Of a DNA stretch of 49,462 bases, positions 32,055 through 40,549 are shown piece by piece. This stretch comes from an uncultured bacterium (GTDB taxonomy: Bacteria; Actinomycetota; Coriobacteriia; Coriobacteriales; Coriobacteriaceae), in NCBI GenBank assembly GCA_905215815.1, contig CAJMRN010000004.1:1-49462 (forward strand). The letters are read 5' to 3'. Numbering within the stretch: position 1 is the stretch's first letter; each line of letters starts with the position of its first letter. The translations under genes and the position numbers were made by a program. The notes beneath the pieces are model-generated. The model did not search any database and was not told where the DNA came from. It saw nothing but the letters and a program-made list of their open reading frames with translations.

Positions 32055-32086
32055 AAGCGCCCGCGGACAAATGGTCGCGGGCGCTT
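32055..32086 (-). terminator. Terminator of crr
   Basis: AAGCGCCCGCG and CGCGGGCGCTT pair perfectly around a 10-nt loop; the minus strand continues TTTTCGTTTG. It lies between crr and asnS. Confidence 0.8.
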
Positions 32087-32123
32087 GACGAGGTGCCTTT
32101 TGGCTGTGTGGCGCGGGGCCTGG

Positions 32124-32687
32124 CTACTTGGTCTTGGCAACCAGCAGCGGGTCGCCAAGCTTGACGAGCGGGTTGCCGCCGATAAGCGTTCCAGACTCGC
32201 CGACATGGTCGATGCTCTTAAGACGATCGAGCTCGGAGACGATGACGGTCACGATGTCCTCGTGACCGGCGGCCTTGATGGCCTCGCGGTCGAAGCTGAT
32301 GAGCGGCTGGCCTGCCTTGACCACATCGCCCATCTCGACAAAGCGGGCAAAACCCTTGCCGTTCATTTCCACGGTGCCCAGGCCGACATGGATGAACACG
32401 CGCAGGCCGTCTTCGGTAATCATGCCGATGGAGTGGTTGGTGACGGTGGTGGCACCGATGCGGCCGTTGGCGGGCGCATAGATGGTGCCGGTAATGGGCT
32501 CGATGCCATAGCCCTGGCCAAGCATGCCCGAGGCGATCGTCTCGTCAGGGACCTCGTCCAGGTTGACGAGCACGCCGTTGACGGGGGCATAGATGACGCC
32601 TTCGCGGGTGGCGAAGCTTGCTGCGGGCGGAACGGACGCCTCGCCCGTCGAGGTGAAGGTGGACTTAAACGAATCGAGCAGACCCAT
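32124..32687 (-). CDS. crr: PTS glucose-type EIIA component
   Basis: EIIA-Glc takes phosphate from HPr and passes it to sugar-specific EIIB; it can also act as a regulator. The 187-residue single-domain protein has the lectin-like barrel with GIEPITGTIYAPANG, the first active-site His in TVTNHSIGM near residue 87, and the phosphorylated His in RVFIHVGLGTVEMNGKGF near 103. About 35 N-terminal residues precede the core. The ATG at 32687 follows GGAGG. A free-standing EIIA suggests it serves several incomplete PTS permeases elsewhere. Confidence 0.9.
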   Translation of the reverse strand: MGLLDSFKSTFTSTGEASVPPAASFATREGVIYAPVNGVLVNLDEVPDETIASGMLGQGYGIEPITGTIYAPANGRIGATTVTNHSIGMITEDGLRVFIHVGLGTVEMNGKGFARFVEMGDVVKAGQPLISFDREAIKAAGHEDIVTVIVSELDRLKSIDHVGESGTLIGGNPLVKLGDPLLVAKTK

Positions 32688-32734
32688 AGTTGCCTCCAAC
32701 TTAAATAGGCGCATATCGCGCGCTTGGTTTGCCG

Positions 32735-32744
32735 GAAACGTTTC
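32735..32744. promoter_or_regulatory. LacI/CcpA-type operator-like palindrome upstream of crr
   Basis: GAAACGTTTC, followed 6 bases later by another GTTTC, lies 48 bp upstream of crr and between the divergent crr and esterase genes. Short CG-centred palindromes of this kind are typical LacI-family sites; the regulator is not in the window. Confidence 0.4.
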
Positions 32745-32931
32745 ATATATGTTTCGCGGCTTGGTCAACGCCCCTTATTTTACGCTGCTCAGCGATACCT
32801 CTGAGCTGGGATTATGTGATATATCAGTTGAAGGGAAACTTATTGCTGGAGTGTTTCTGCGCCACGGGTTCAAGTGGGGTACGCTTGAAGGCGAAAAACA
32901 AGGGCGCATAATTTGCGCGAAGGGAGCACAT

Positions 32932-33834
32932 ATGATTGTCGAGAACCATGCGCTGTGGGGCGAGGAACCGACCGAGGAATATCCGGCGACGTTTACGTAT
33001 TTGGGTGCCGAGCCGCTGCCCGATAAGCCGAATGGCCGCCGCCCTGCTGTGATTATCTGCGGCGGAGGTGCGTTTACGCATATCGCTCTGCATGAGCAGG
33101 ATCCCGTGGCGTTTGCGTTTTTGGATCACGGTTACCAGGCCTTTGTGCTCAACTATGTCACGAGTGACACGGGCGATGTGAGCTTTCCGCACCCGCAGGC
33201 AGACCTTGCCAAGATGGTCGCCACGGTGCGCGCCAACGCCGACGAGTGGCATGTCGATCCCAAGCGCGTGTGCGTCGTGGGGTTCTCGGCGGGCGGCATG
33301 ATCTGCGCTTCGCTGGCAACGCAATGGAAGACTGGTCCCTTCGCGGGCCTGGCAGGGGCGCGTCCGGACGACATTCGTCCCGATGCCGTGGTGCTGGGCT
33401 ATCCGCTGCTCGACTTTGCCTATGTGCGCGACATGCAGACGCGCGACCCGCGCATCGACCTGCGCGTGCCCAAGACGGGCGGCAAGACGGGGCGCGATCT
33501 GCTCAACGACTACCTGTCGATGGTGACGGGTGACGAGGCAACTGACGAGCATCTGGCCGACATCTGCCCCACCACACACGTTTCGCGCCAGATGCCCCCG
33601 ACCTTTGTGTGGGGCGTGTCCGACGATAAAACGGCGCCGATCGCGCAGGTCTATCCGTTTGCGCAGCGCATGGCCGAGGAAGGCGTCGTATGCGAGATGC
33701 ACGTCTTTGACCAAGGTGGTCACGGCCTTTCGCTCGGCAACGCCAACACCGCGGTCGACAACGAGGACAAGCAGGTGGCGGTCCGTCCTTGGATTCGCCT
33801 AGCCTTCCGCTTCCTGGAGCGCCACGGGTTTTAG
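32932..33834 (+). CDS. Alpha/beta hydrolase (esterase/lipase family)
   Basis: The 300-residue cytoplasmic hydrolase resembles acetyl-esterases of the BD-FAE type. The oxyanion loop is ICGGGAFTHIA near residue 43, the nucleophile Ser is in GFSAGG near 118, the acid is probably in GVSDDKTAP near 225, and the His in GGHGLSLGN near 263. It likely removes acetyl or other acyl groups from sugars. I chose the ATG at 32932 with AAGGGAG; the frame is open further upstream but passes through the crr promoter region. It is transcribed divergently from crr, which suggests a carbohydrate role. Confidence 0.8.
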   Translation: MIVENHALWGEEPTEEYPATFTYLGAEPLPDKPNGRRPAVIICGGGAFTHIALHEQDPVAFAFLDHGYQAFVLNYVTSDTGDVSFPHPQADLAKMVATVRANADEWHVDPKRVCVVGFSAGGMICASLATQWKTGPFAGLAGARPDDIRPDAVVLGYPLLDFAYVRDMQTRDPRIDLRVPKTGGKTGRDLLNDYLSMVTGDEATDEHLADICPTTHVSRQMPPTFVWGVSDDKTAPIAQVYPFAQRMAEEGVVCEMHVFDQGGHGLSLGNANTAVDNEDKQVAVRPWIRLAFRFLERHGF

Positions 33835-33861
33835 TTACGGCGTTTTACCAAACGCCGTAAC
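33834..33861 (+). terminator. Hairpin at the end of the esterase gene
   Basis: GTTACGGCGTTT and AAACGCCGTAAC form a perfect 12-bp stem around TACC directly at the stop codon. A T-run is lacking, so termination would be Rho-assisted or weak. Confidence 0.55.
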
Positions 33862-33934
33862 CACTCGACGCTGCAAGCCCGCCAGGGCGGCAATCTGTCG
33901 ATTGAACATCGGTGTGTGTTCGCGCTATCATGCG

Positions 33935-33968
33935 TGGTTAAATGGTTAGCCATGGCAAACGGTTAGCC
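33935..33968 (+). promoter_or_regulatory. DtxR/IdeR-like boxes upstream of feoAB
   Basis: GGTTAGCC occurs twice, at 33944-33951 and 33961-33968 (17-bp period), with a partial GGTTAAAT at 33935. This matches the half-site of DtxR/IdeR/MntR operators (TTAGGTTAGSCTAACCTAA). Placement before an iron importer supports iron-dependent repression; the regulator is not in the window. Confidence 0.5.
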
Positions 33969-34018
33969 AAGATAAACAAAATGTAACGCCCTGTGGGCGC
34001 CAGGGGAGGAACACGGAC

Positions 34019-36379
34019 GTGAAGCTCGATACACTCGAGATTGGAAAGGACGCCGTTGTCGCATCGGTGACATCCGACGATCAGGCGCTTCGACAGCATA
34101 TTTTGGACATGGGTCTAACGCCGGGCACCGAAGTTACCATGATGAAGTACGCCCCCATGGGTGACCCGCTCGAGATCCGCCTGCGTGGCTACGAGTTGAC
34201 GCTGCGCAAGGACGATGCCGCTCGCATCGAGCTCGTGGGTGTTCACGACACCGATGCGGGTCCGCGCGCTAACGCCGCAATCGGCACGACGGAGCATCCG
34301 GCCCTGGGCGAGGGGACGTATTCGCCCCGCGCCGCGAAGACGGCCGTGCCTGAGGGCGCGCCGCTGCATTTTGCCCTCGCCGGCAACCAAAACTGCGGTA
34401 AGACCACGCTGTTCAACCAGCTTACGGGCTCCAACCAGCACGTCGGCAACTTTCCCGGCGTAACGGTCGACCGCAAAGACGGTACCATTCGTAACCACCC
34501 CGAGGCGAGCGTTACCGACCTGCCCGGCATTTACTCTCTGTCGCCGTACACGGGTGAGGAGATCGTGAGCCGCCAGTTTATCCTGGATGAGCATCCCGAC
34601 GCCATCATCGATATCATTGACGCCACCAACATCGAGCGCAATCTGTACCTGACGCTGCAGCTTATGGAGCTCGATCGCCCCATGGTCATCGCGCTCAACA
34701 TGATGGACGAGGTGACGGCCAACGGTGGCGCCGTGGACGTCAACCTGCTCGAGAGCCTGTTGGGCGTGCCTGTTGTCCCCATTAGCGCTGCCCGCAACGA
34801 GGGCATCGGCGAGCTGGTTGATCATGCCTTGCACGTGGCGCGGTTCCGTGAGCGCCCCGGTCGCCTGGACTTCTGTGCGCCTGATGGCTCGGACGGCGGT
34901 GCGCTGCATCGCTGCATCCACGGCATCGCCAACCTTATCGAGGACCATGCCGCGACGGCGCACATTCCCGTGCGTTTTGCGGCGACCAAGCTGGTTGAGG
35001 GCGACGAGCTGGTGACCGAGGCACTTCACCTGGATCGCAACGAGCTCGACGCTATCGAGCACATCATTACCCAGATGGAGGGCGAGGCCGGCACCGACCG
35101 CCTGTCCGCGCTGGCCGATATGCGCTTTAGCTTTATCGGCGACGTGTGTGGGCGCTGCGTCGTCAAACCGCACGAGAGCCGCGAGCACGTGCGCTCCGTT
35201 AAGATCGACCGCATCCTGACGGGTCGCTACACGGCCATTCCGGCGTTTCTGGTGATTATGGGCCTTGTCTTTTGGCTGACGTTTGGCGTGATCGGTGCGG
35301 CGTTGCAGGGACTCATGGAGGACGGTATCGCGGTCATCATCGCCTCGGCCGATGCGGGTCTCAAGGCGTTCGGAACCAACGACGTGGTGCGCTCGCTGGC
35401 TGTCGACGGCGTGCTCACGGGTGTGGGTAGTGTGCTGACCTTCCTGCCGATTATCGTCGTGCTCTTCTTGTTCCTCTCCATTCTGGAAGACTCGGGCTAC
35501 ATGGCGCGTGTGGCCTTTGTCATGGATAAGGTGCTGCGTCGCTTTGGCCTGTCGGGCCGTAGCTTTGTGCCCATGCTCGTCGGTTTTGGCTGCACCGTGC
35601 CGGCTATCATGTCGACCCGTACGCTCCCATCCGAGCACGACCGCAAGATGACGGTCATGCTTACGCCGTTCATGAGCTGCTCGGCCAAGTTGCCGGTCTA
35701 CGGTCTGCTGTGCGGGGCGTTTTTCCCACAGGCGACGGTTCCCGCTATGGTCTCGCTCTATCTGATCGGTATCGTGGTCGGCTGCATTGCGGCTTTGGTG
35801 CTCAATCGCACAGCATTTAAGGGCGACCCGGTGCCGTTTATTATGGAGCTCCCCAATTACCGCCTGCCGAGCGTCAAGACGACGGTGATGCTGGCATGGG
35901 ATAAGGCCAAAGACTTTATTACCAAGGCCTTTACCATTATCTTTGCCGCTACCGTGGTCATCTGGTTCCTTCAGACGTTCGACATCCGCTTTAATGTGGT
36001 CGCCGATCAGTCGCAGAGTCTGCTTGCGGGCCTCGGCAGCATCATCGCGCCGGCGCTGACGCCGCTTGGGTTTGGCGACTGGCGTGCATCCACGGCGCTC
36101 GTCACCGGACTTATCGCCAAGGAGAGTGTCATCTCGACCCTCACGGTACTTTTGGGCGCGACCTCGCCCGCGGCACTGTCGACCATGTTTTCGCCGTTTA
36201 CTGCCTATGTGTTCCTGGTCTTTACGTTGCTGTACCCGCCGTGCGTGGCTGCGATCGGCGCCGTCAAGAGCGAGCTGGGCGCGCGCTACGCCGTTGCCGT
36301 GTTCGCGTTTCAGGTGGCAGTCGCCTGGATCGTGGCGTTTGTCGTGCATTCGGCGGGCATATTGCTGGGGCTGGCTTAG
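34019..36379 (+). CDS. feoB: Fused FeoA-FeoB ferrous iron transporter
   Basis: FeoB imports Fe2+ across the cytoplasmic membrane using a GTPase domain. The 786-residue protein begins with a FeoA (SH3-like) domain (about 1-80: HILDMGLTPGTEVTMMKYAP). A linker follows, then the G domain: G1 AGNQNCGKTTLFNQLTG near residue 120, G3 DLPGIYSLSPY near 166 and G4 NMMDE near 228. The membrane part with two Gate regions contains the VGFGCTVPAIMSTRTL and PFMSCSAKLPVY motifs that hold conserved Cys. Start is GTG 34019 with GGGGAGGA. Fusion of FeoA ensures equal amounts. Upstream boxes suggest iron control. Confidence 0.94.
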   Translation: MKLDTLEIGKDAVVASVTSDDQALRQHILDMGLTPGTEVTMMKYAPMGDPLEIRLRGYELTLRKDDAARIELVGVHDTDAGPRANAAIGTTEHPALGEGTYSPRAAKTAVPEGAPLHFALAGNQNCGKTTLFNQLTGSNQHVGNFPGVTVDRKDGTIRNHPEASVTDLPGIYSLSPYTGEEIVSRQFILDEHPDAIIDIIDATNIERNLYLTLQLMELDRPMVIALNMMDEVTANGGAVDVNLLESLLGVPVVPISAARNEGIGELVDHALHVARFRERPGRLDFCAPDGSDGGALHRCIHGIANLIEDHAATAHIPVRFAATKLVEGDELVTEALHLDRNELDAIEHIITQMEGEAGTDRLSALADMRFSFIGDVCGRCVVKPHESREHVRSVKIDRILTGRYTAIPAFLVIMGLVFWLTFGVIGAALQGLMEDGIAVIIASADAGLKAFGTNDVVRSLAVDGVLTGVGSVLTFLPIIVVLFLFLSILEDSGYMARVAFVMDKVLRRFGLSGRSFVPMLVGFGCTVPAIMSTRTLPSEHDRKMTVMLTPFMSCSAKLPVYGLLCGAFFPQATVPAMVSLYLIGIVVGCIAALVLNRTAFKGDPVPFIMELPNYRLPSVKTTVMLAWDKAKDFITKAFTIIFAATVVIWFLQTFDIRFNVVADQSQSLLAGLGSIIAPALTPLGFGDWRASTALVTGLIAKESVISTLTVLLGATSPAALSTMFSPFTAYVFLVFTLLYPPCVAAIGAVKSELGARYAVAVFAFQVAVAWIVAFVVHSAGILLGLA

Positions 36380-36438
36380 TTATTTATTGACGGCGCAACC
36401 TTTGTGTATCGAATTGTTTTCGGTTCCGTGTCCGTTAC

Positions 36439-36467
36439 TGACGGATGCGGGGCCGTTGCTATATAAT
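36439..36467 (+). promoter_or_regulatory. Promoter of the MFS gene
   Basis: A perfect TATAAT at 36462-36467 with TGACGG 17 bp upstream; the start codon lies 33 bp downstream. Confidence 0.6.
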
Positions 36468-36500
36468 CGCCTCCGCTCAAAACGATTGGAGACGTTATAT

Positions 36501-37697
36501 ATGACTCAGGCAAGGCAAGACGGCATCACGCTCAAGCAGTGGCTCCCGCTCATCGGACTCACCTGTTGCGCCTTCGTGTTCAACACGTCGGAGTTTATGC
36601 CCATCGGTCTTTTGACTGACATCGCCGCGTCGTTCTCGCTCACCGAGTCCCAAGCCGGCATCATGATCTCGGTCTATGCCTGGGGCGTCATGCTGCTGTC
36701 GCTGCCGCTCATGGTGTTCGCTTCGCGCTTTGAGTTCAAGCGGATGTTGCTGGGCGTGCTGGCCGTGTTTTCGCTGGGCCAGTTTCTGTCCGCTGTGGCG
36801 CCGACTTATCCCATCTTAGTTTGCGCGCGCCTGGTGGTTGCCTGCGCGCACGCCGTGTTCTGGTCGGTCGCCTCGATCATGGCGTCGCGCCTGGTCGACA
36901 CCCGCCATGGGGCGCTCGCCATCAGCATGATCGCCACGGGCTCTTCCATCGCACAGATCTTCGGCCTGCCGCTCGGCCGCGCCATTGGCCTGGCCGTGGG
37001 CTGGCGTATGACGTTTGCTGTGGTCGGAGCGCTGTCTGCTGTCGCGGTCGTCTACCAGGCCACGGTGTTTCCTGCCATGCCAGCGGGCGAGCGTTTTACG
37101 CTCAAGCAGCTGCCCGAGCTGCTCAAGAACCCGTTCCTCATCGCACTCTATGTGGTCACGGTGTTCATGGCGACCGGCTATTACGCGGGCTATAGCTATA
37201 TCGAGCCTTTCCTGGCTCAGGTCGCGCATGTCGACGCAAGCGCCATCACTATGACGCTGACGGCGTTCGGCTGCTCTGGTCTGCTCGGAAGCTGGCTGTT
37301 TGGCCGCCTGTTCGATGGGCATCGCTTCCCGTTCCTTGCAATTACGCTCTCCGGCGTGCCGGCGGCCCTGCTGCTCATGGGTCCGGCCGCATCGTCGCTC
37401 GCGGCAGTGCTTGCCGTCTGCGCGTTGTGGGGCTGCTGCGCCACGGCCTTTAATGTGGCGTTTCAAGCCGAGCTCATCAAGTACACGCCCGCGGATTCGT
37501 CGGCTGTCGCCATGTCGATCTTCTCGGGCCTGTTCAATCTCGGTATTGGCACGGGCACCGCGATCGGCGGCGCTGTGGTTTCGGGTCCCGGTATCGCTTG
37601 GATCGGCTTTGTGGGCGGGGCGATCGCCGTCGTGGGCGTCATCCTCGCCATCACTGTAATGTTCCCGGCCATCCGTCGCGCCAAACCCGTTGCCTAA
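36501..37697 (+). CDS. MFS sugar efflux transporter (SotB/YdeA-like)
   Basis: The 398-residue protein has twelve hydrophobic helices. The region TCCAFVFNTSEFMPIGLLTD near residue 18 is typical of the SotB/AraJ (DHA1) branch, as is the charged loop between helices 2 and 3 (FASRFEFKRMLL). Members export sugars such as arabinose or drugs. The ATG at 36501 follows GGAG; an open frame upstream overlaps feoB in another frame and is not used. It is transcribed from its own promoter. The substrate is a guess from family. Confidence 0.85.
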   Translation: MTQARQDGITLKQWLPLIGLTCCAFVFNTSEFMPIGLLTDIAASFSLTESQAGIMISVYAWGVMLLSLPLMVFASRFEFKRMLLGVLAVFSLGQFLSAVAPTYPILVCARLVVACAHAVFWSVASIMASRLVDTRHGALAISMIATGSSIAQIFGLPLGRAIGLAVGWRMTFAVVGALSAVAVVYQATVFPAMPAGERFTLKQLPELLKNPFLIALYVVTVFMATGYYAGYSYIEPFLAQVAHVDASAITMTLTAFGCSGLLGSWLFGRLFDGHRFPFLAITLSGVPAALLLMGPAASSLAAVLAVCALWGCCATAFNVAFQAELIKYTPADSSAVAMSIFSGLFNLGIGTGTAIGGAVVSGPGIAWIGFVGGAIAVVGVILAITVMFPAIRRAKPVA

Positions 37698-37712
37698 CAA
37701 CATCCCCTCATC

Positions 37713-37779
37713 AGTTGCGGTGGAATAGTTCTTGTTTAAGGCCTCTGAAGACCCAAGCAGGAACTATTCCACCGCAACT
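37713..37779. repeat. Long perfect hairpin before the GH13 gene
   Basis: Arms of 19 nt (AGTTGCGGTGGAATAGTTC and complement) flank a 29-nt loop. It could end the MFS transcript, with TTATTTTGG after it, or be one of the palindromic intergenic elements of this genome. Confidence 0.65.
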
Positions 37780-37851
37780 TATTTTGGGGAAGAGGATACA
37801 AGCTGGGCATACAATGGGTGGCGTTGCGTGAAGGATTTCTGGGAGGCTGTT

Positions 37852-39228
37852 ATGTGGGCATACGAGACGACGTTCTATCAGATCTATCCGCTGGGCTTTT
37901 GCGGAGCTCCGCACGAGAATGCCGCGCCCGTTGCCGAGGACGAGCTCGCCCAGGTTGCCAACGCCGCGCCCAATCCCGACGCTCCCATCATGAAGATCGC
38001 CCAATGGGCCGACTACCTGCAGGAACTCGGCGTTGGCGCCGTGCTCATCAACCCGCCGCTCGAGTCCGATAGCCACGGCTACGACACGCGCAGCCTGCGC
38101 CATATTGACCGCCGCCTGGGTAGGGATGCCGACTTTGCCGCCGTGTGTGAGACGCTGCATGCCCACGGCATCCGTGTGGTGCTCGATGCCGTCTTCAACC
38201 ACGTCGGTCGCGGCTTTTGGGCCTTCCGTGATGTGCAGGAGCGCAAGTGGGATTCGCCGTACAAGGACTGGTTCCACATCAGCTTCGACGGTGACTCGTG
38301 CTACGGCGACGGCTTTTGGTACGAGGGCTGGGAGGGCCATTTTGAGCTTGTGAAGCTCAACCTGCAAAACCCCGCTGTGGTTGATTACCTGCTTGAGTCC
38401 GTGCGTCACTGGGCCGAGGTCTTTGGCATCGACGGCCTGCGCCTGGACGTCGCCTATATGCTCGACCGCGACTTCATGCGCTGCCTGCACGCCTTTACCC
38501 GTGAGCTCAAGTCCGACTTTGTGCTGATTGGTGAGACGCTCCACGGCGACTACAACCAGATCGTCAACGACGAGATGCTCGACTCCTGCACCAACTACGA
38601 GTGCTACAAGGGCCTGTACTCCAGCTTTAACTCGGTCAACATGTTCGAGATCGCCCACTCGTTGCACCGTCAGTTTGGCGGCGACCCGTGGTGCATCTAC
38701 CGCGGCAAACACCTGCTGTCTTTTGTCGACAACCACGATGTGCCGCGCCTGGCGAGCATCCTGACGGACAAGTCCTGCCTGCGCCCCGCCTATGGCATGC
38801 TGTTTGGCATGCCGGGCATTCCGTGCGTCTACTATGGCAGCGAGTGGGGGATTCCTGGCGAAAAGGGCGGCCCCGATGGCGACTGGGCGCTGCGACCTGC
38901 GCTCGATGAGCCTGCGCCCAACGAGCTGACGGCCTTCATCAAGCAGCTCACGCACCTGCGCTCGACAGACAGTGCGGCGGCCCGCGCCCTCAACTACGGT
39001 GCCTATCGCAACGTGGTGATCCAGAACAAGCAGCTGCTGTTCGAGCGCGCCTGTGACGGCGCGACGGTGCTCGTGGCGGTGAACGCCGTGGGCGAGCCTT
39101 ACACCTTTGGCGCCGGCGAGCTCAACGGCTCCTTTGTCGATCTGCTTGCCGACGACGCGCTCGCGGTCGAGCTGACGGGCACCCTCGAGCTTGCGCCCTA
39201 CGAGGTGCGCTATCTGTTGAGGGCCTAG
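37852..39228 (+). CDS. GH13 alpha-amylase family glycosidase
   Basis: The 458-residue cytoplasmic enzyme (no signal peptide) carries the four GH13 regions: DAVFNHVG near residue 108, GLRLDVAYM with the nucleophile Asp near 196, LIGETLHG with the acid/base Glu near 225, and SFVDNHDVPR near 287. A C-terminal beta domain ends the protein. It probably splits alpha-1,4 or alpha-1,6 linked glucans or maltodextrins inside the cell. The ATG at 37852 follows GGGAGG. The DNA glycosylase gene follows 3 bases later, apparently a chance operon partner. Confidence 0.88.
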   Translation: MWAYETTFYQIYPLGFCGAPHENAAPVAEDELAQVANAAPNPDAPIMKIAQWADYLQELGVGAVLINPPLESDSHGYDTRSLRHIDRRLGRDADFAAVCETLHAHGIRVVLDAVFNHVGRGFWAFRDVQERKWDSPYKDWFHISFDGDSCYGDGFWYEGWEGHFELVKLNLQNPAVVDYLLESVRHWAEVFGIDGLRLDVAYMLDRDFMRCLHAFTRELKSDFVLIGETLHGDYNQIVNDEMLDSCTNYECYKGLYSSFNSVNMFEIAHSLHRQFGGDPWCIYRGKHLLSFVDNHDVPRLASILTDKSCLRPAYGMLFGMPGIPCVYYGSEWGIPGEKGGPDGDWALRPALDEPAPNELTAFIKQLTHLRSTDSAAARALNYGAYRNVVIQNKQLLFERACDGATVLVAVNAVGEPYTFGAGELNGSFVDLLADDALAVELTGTLELAPYEVRYLLRA

Positions 39229-39231
39229 GCC

Positions 39232-39795
39232 ATGGCTGCGTCCGACGAGGGCTATCAACATATTGAGCATGGGTTTGAGCCCGTGTTCGACCAGCACTCG
39301 CGCGTTTTGGTGCTCGGGTCGTTTCCCTCGGTGCTTTCGCGCGCCAATGCCTTCTACTATGGCAATCCGCAGAATCGCTTTTGGCGCGTGATGGCCGCGT
39401 GCCTCGGTGTGCCTGTGCCGCCCAACGAGGGCGATCCTTTGGCAAGCGGTGAGCACGCGGCGCTCGATGCCTCCATTGCCGTCAAGCGATCTATGCTGCT
39501 TTACGGCGGCGTAGCCCTATGGGATGTGATTGAGAGCTGCGACATTAAGGGCTCGAGTGACGCGAGCATTCGCAACGTTGTGCCGGCACATATCGAGCGC
39601 ATTACCGGCGCAGCCCCCATTGAGCAGGTGATATGCAACGGTGGCACAGCTGGCCGGCTCTACAGGCGCTATCTACAAGAACATACCGGGCTGCCCGCCA
39701 TCGTTCTGCCGTCGACAAGTCCCGCCAATGCGGCATGGCGCCTGGAACGCCTTGTCGAGCGCTGGCGCGATGCCGTTGATTGGGGCGCTCTGTAA
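39232..39795 (+). CDS. DNA-deoxyinosine (hypoxanthine) glycosylase, UDG superfamily
   Basis: The 187-residue protein resembles family 6 (HDG) of the uracil-DNA glycosylase superfamily, which removes hypoxanthine from deaminated adenine in DNA. The motif VLVLGSFPSVLSR near residue 25 and YYGNPQNRFWRVMA near 42 form the active-site pocket. VICNGGTAGRLYRR and LPSTSPANA near 160 complete the superfamily pattern. It starts 3 bases after the GH13 stop with a weak ribosome binding site, so translational coupling is likely. It ends 1 base from the convergent next gene. Confidence 0.82.
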   Translation: MAASDEGYQHIEHGFEPVFDQHSRVLVLGSFPSVLSRANAFYYGNPQNRFWRVMAACLGVPVPPNEGDPLASGEHAALDASIAVKRSMLLYGGVALWDVIESCDIKGSSDASIRNVVPAHIERITGAAPIEQVICNGGTAGRLYRRYLQEHTGLPAIVLPSTSPANAAWRLERLVERWRDAVDWGAL

Positions 39796-39796
39796 T

Positions 39797-40456
39797 TTAG
39801 ATATCTGATTGGGCGCGGGTGCCGAGGCGTTTGATGATGACGCGCCAGATTGGTGCGGGCACGGCGGGCCTGGCACGCACCATGCCGTCGGCATCGACAC
39901 TACCGGCATTGCCACCGCCAAGCAGCTGCGCATGCTCGATGGAGCAGCCCATGCGCACAGCGCCTACAAGCTTATCCATCGCTTCCGAAAATGGTCGGCG
40001 CAAGACGCCCATGCGTGGGGAATGGCGAAGCGCTGCGATGCCGCTGCCGGCACAGATGACAATGCCGTCGCACCATGGCAGGTCACGTAGAATGCATGCC
40101 CGGTGCAGGCGGTCGAGGACTTCGTCCGCCTGCTTGTTGTTTTTGGACGCGGCCTGGACGACGACATAGATGCGTGTCTCTGTATTCCCAAGGCGATCGA
40201 GTATCTGCTCGACAGCGATCATCGCTTCATCGTCAAATGCATCATCAACAGCGAGCACCATGCCATCGACTGCACCGGTGTCATTTGCCTTCAAGTCGAC
40301 TGGGCGGGGGAGCGCGGTGCCAGAAAGCTGGGCATAGGCGGCGATGGCATCCTGCAGGTCCCAGAGCAAAAACTCAAGATCGGCGCTCTCAGGAATACTG
40401 ACAAACGCGATGTTATGCAGCGTTTTTGGTATATCGTCGCGTGTGGTCGTCTCCAT
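39797..40456 (-). CDS. Conserved hypothetical protein, possible flavodoxin-like fold
   Basis: I do not recognise this 219-residue soluble protein with certainty. It alternates hydrophobic strands (GMVLAVDDAF, TRIYVVVQAASKNN, DGIVICAGSGIAA) with helices, suggesting a Rossmann or flavodoxin-like fold. The C-terminal part has RRPFSEAMDKLVGAVRMG. It has no signal peptide or membrane helix. AGGAGG lies just upstream of the start at 40456. It faces the DNA glycosylase gene with only one base between the stops, and runs divergent from the aminotransferase. Confidence 0.6.
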   Translation of the reverse strand: METTTRDDIPKTLHNIAFVSIPESADLEFLLWDLQDAIAAYAQLSGTALPRPVDLKANDTGAVDGMVLAVDDAFDDEAMIAVEQILDRLGNTETRIYVVVQAASKNNKQADEVLDRLHRACILRDLPWCDGIVICAGSGIAALRHSPRMGVLRRPFSEAMDKLVGAVRMGCSIEHAQLLGGGNAGSVDADGMVRARPAVPAPIWRVIIKRLGTRAQSDI

Positions 40457-40549
40457 GCCGCCTCCTTTCCGGTTGGTTTCCGTTTAGGTTACACCGTCTG
40501 GCGGCGTCTCGCCGCGCTATCCTAGTGCAACCCTTACGAAAGGAACGCC

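Noticed and set aside
31943..32123. T-box leader upstream of asnS (and of cysS)
   Set aside because: No T-box sequence (TGGNACCGCG) or specifier hairpin is visible; only the crr terminator lies upstream of asnS.
32593..32931. N-terminal extension of the esterase back into crr
   Set aside because: The added 113 residues pass through the antisense of crr and its promoter; the ATG at 32932 has AAGGGAG and begins a normal esterase fold.
36066..36500. N-terminal extension of the MFS protein overlapping feoAB
   Set aside because: The extension is an out-of-frame shadow of feoB and is Arg/Ser-rich; the ATG at 36501 has a promoter and ribosome binding site.
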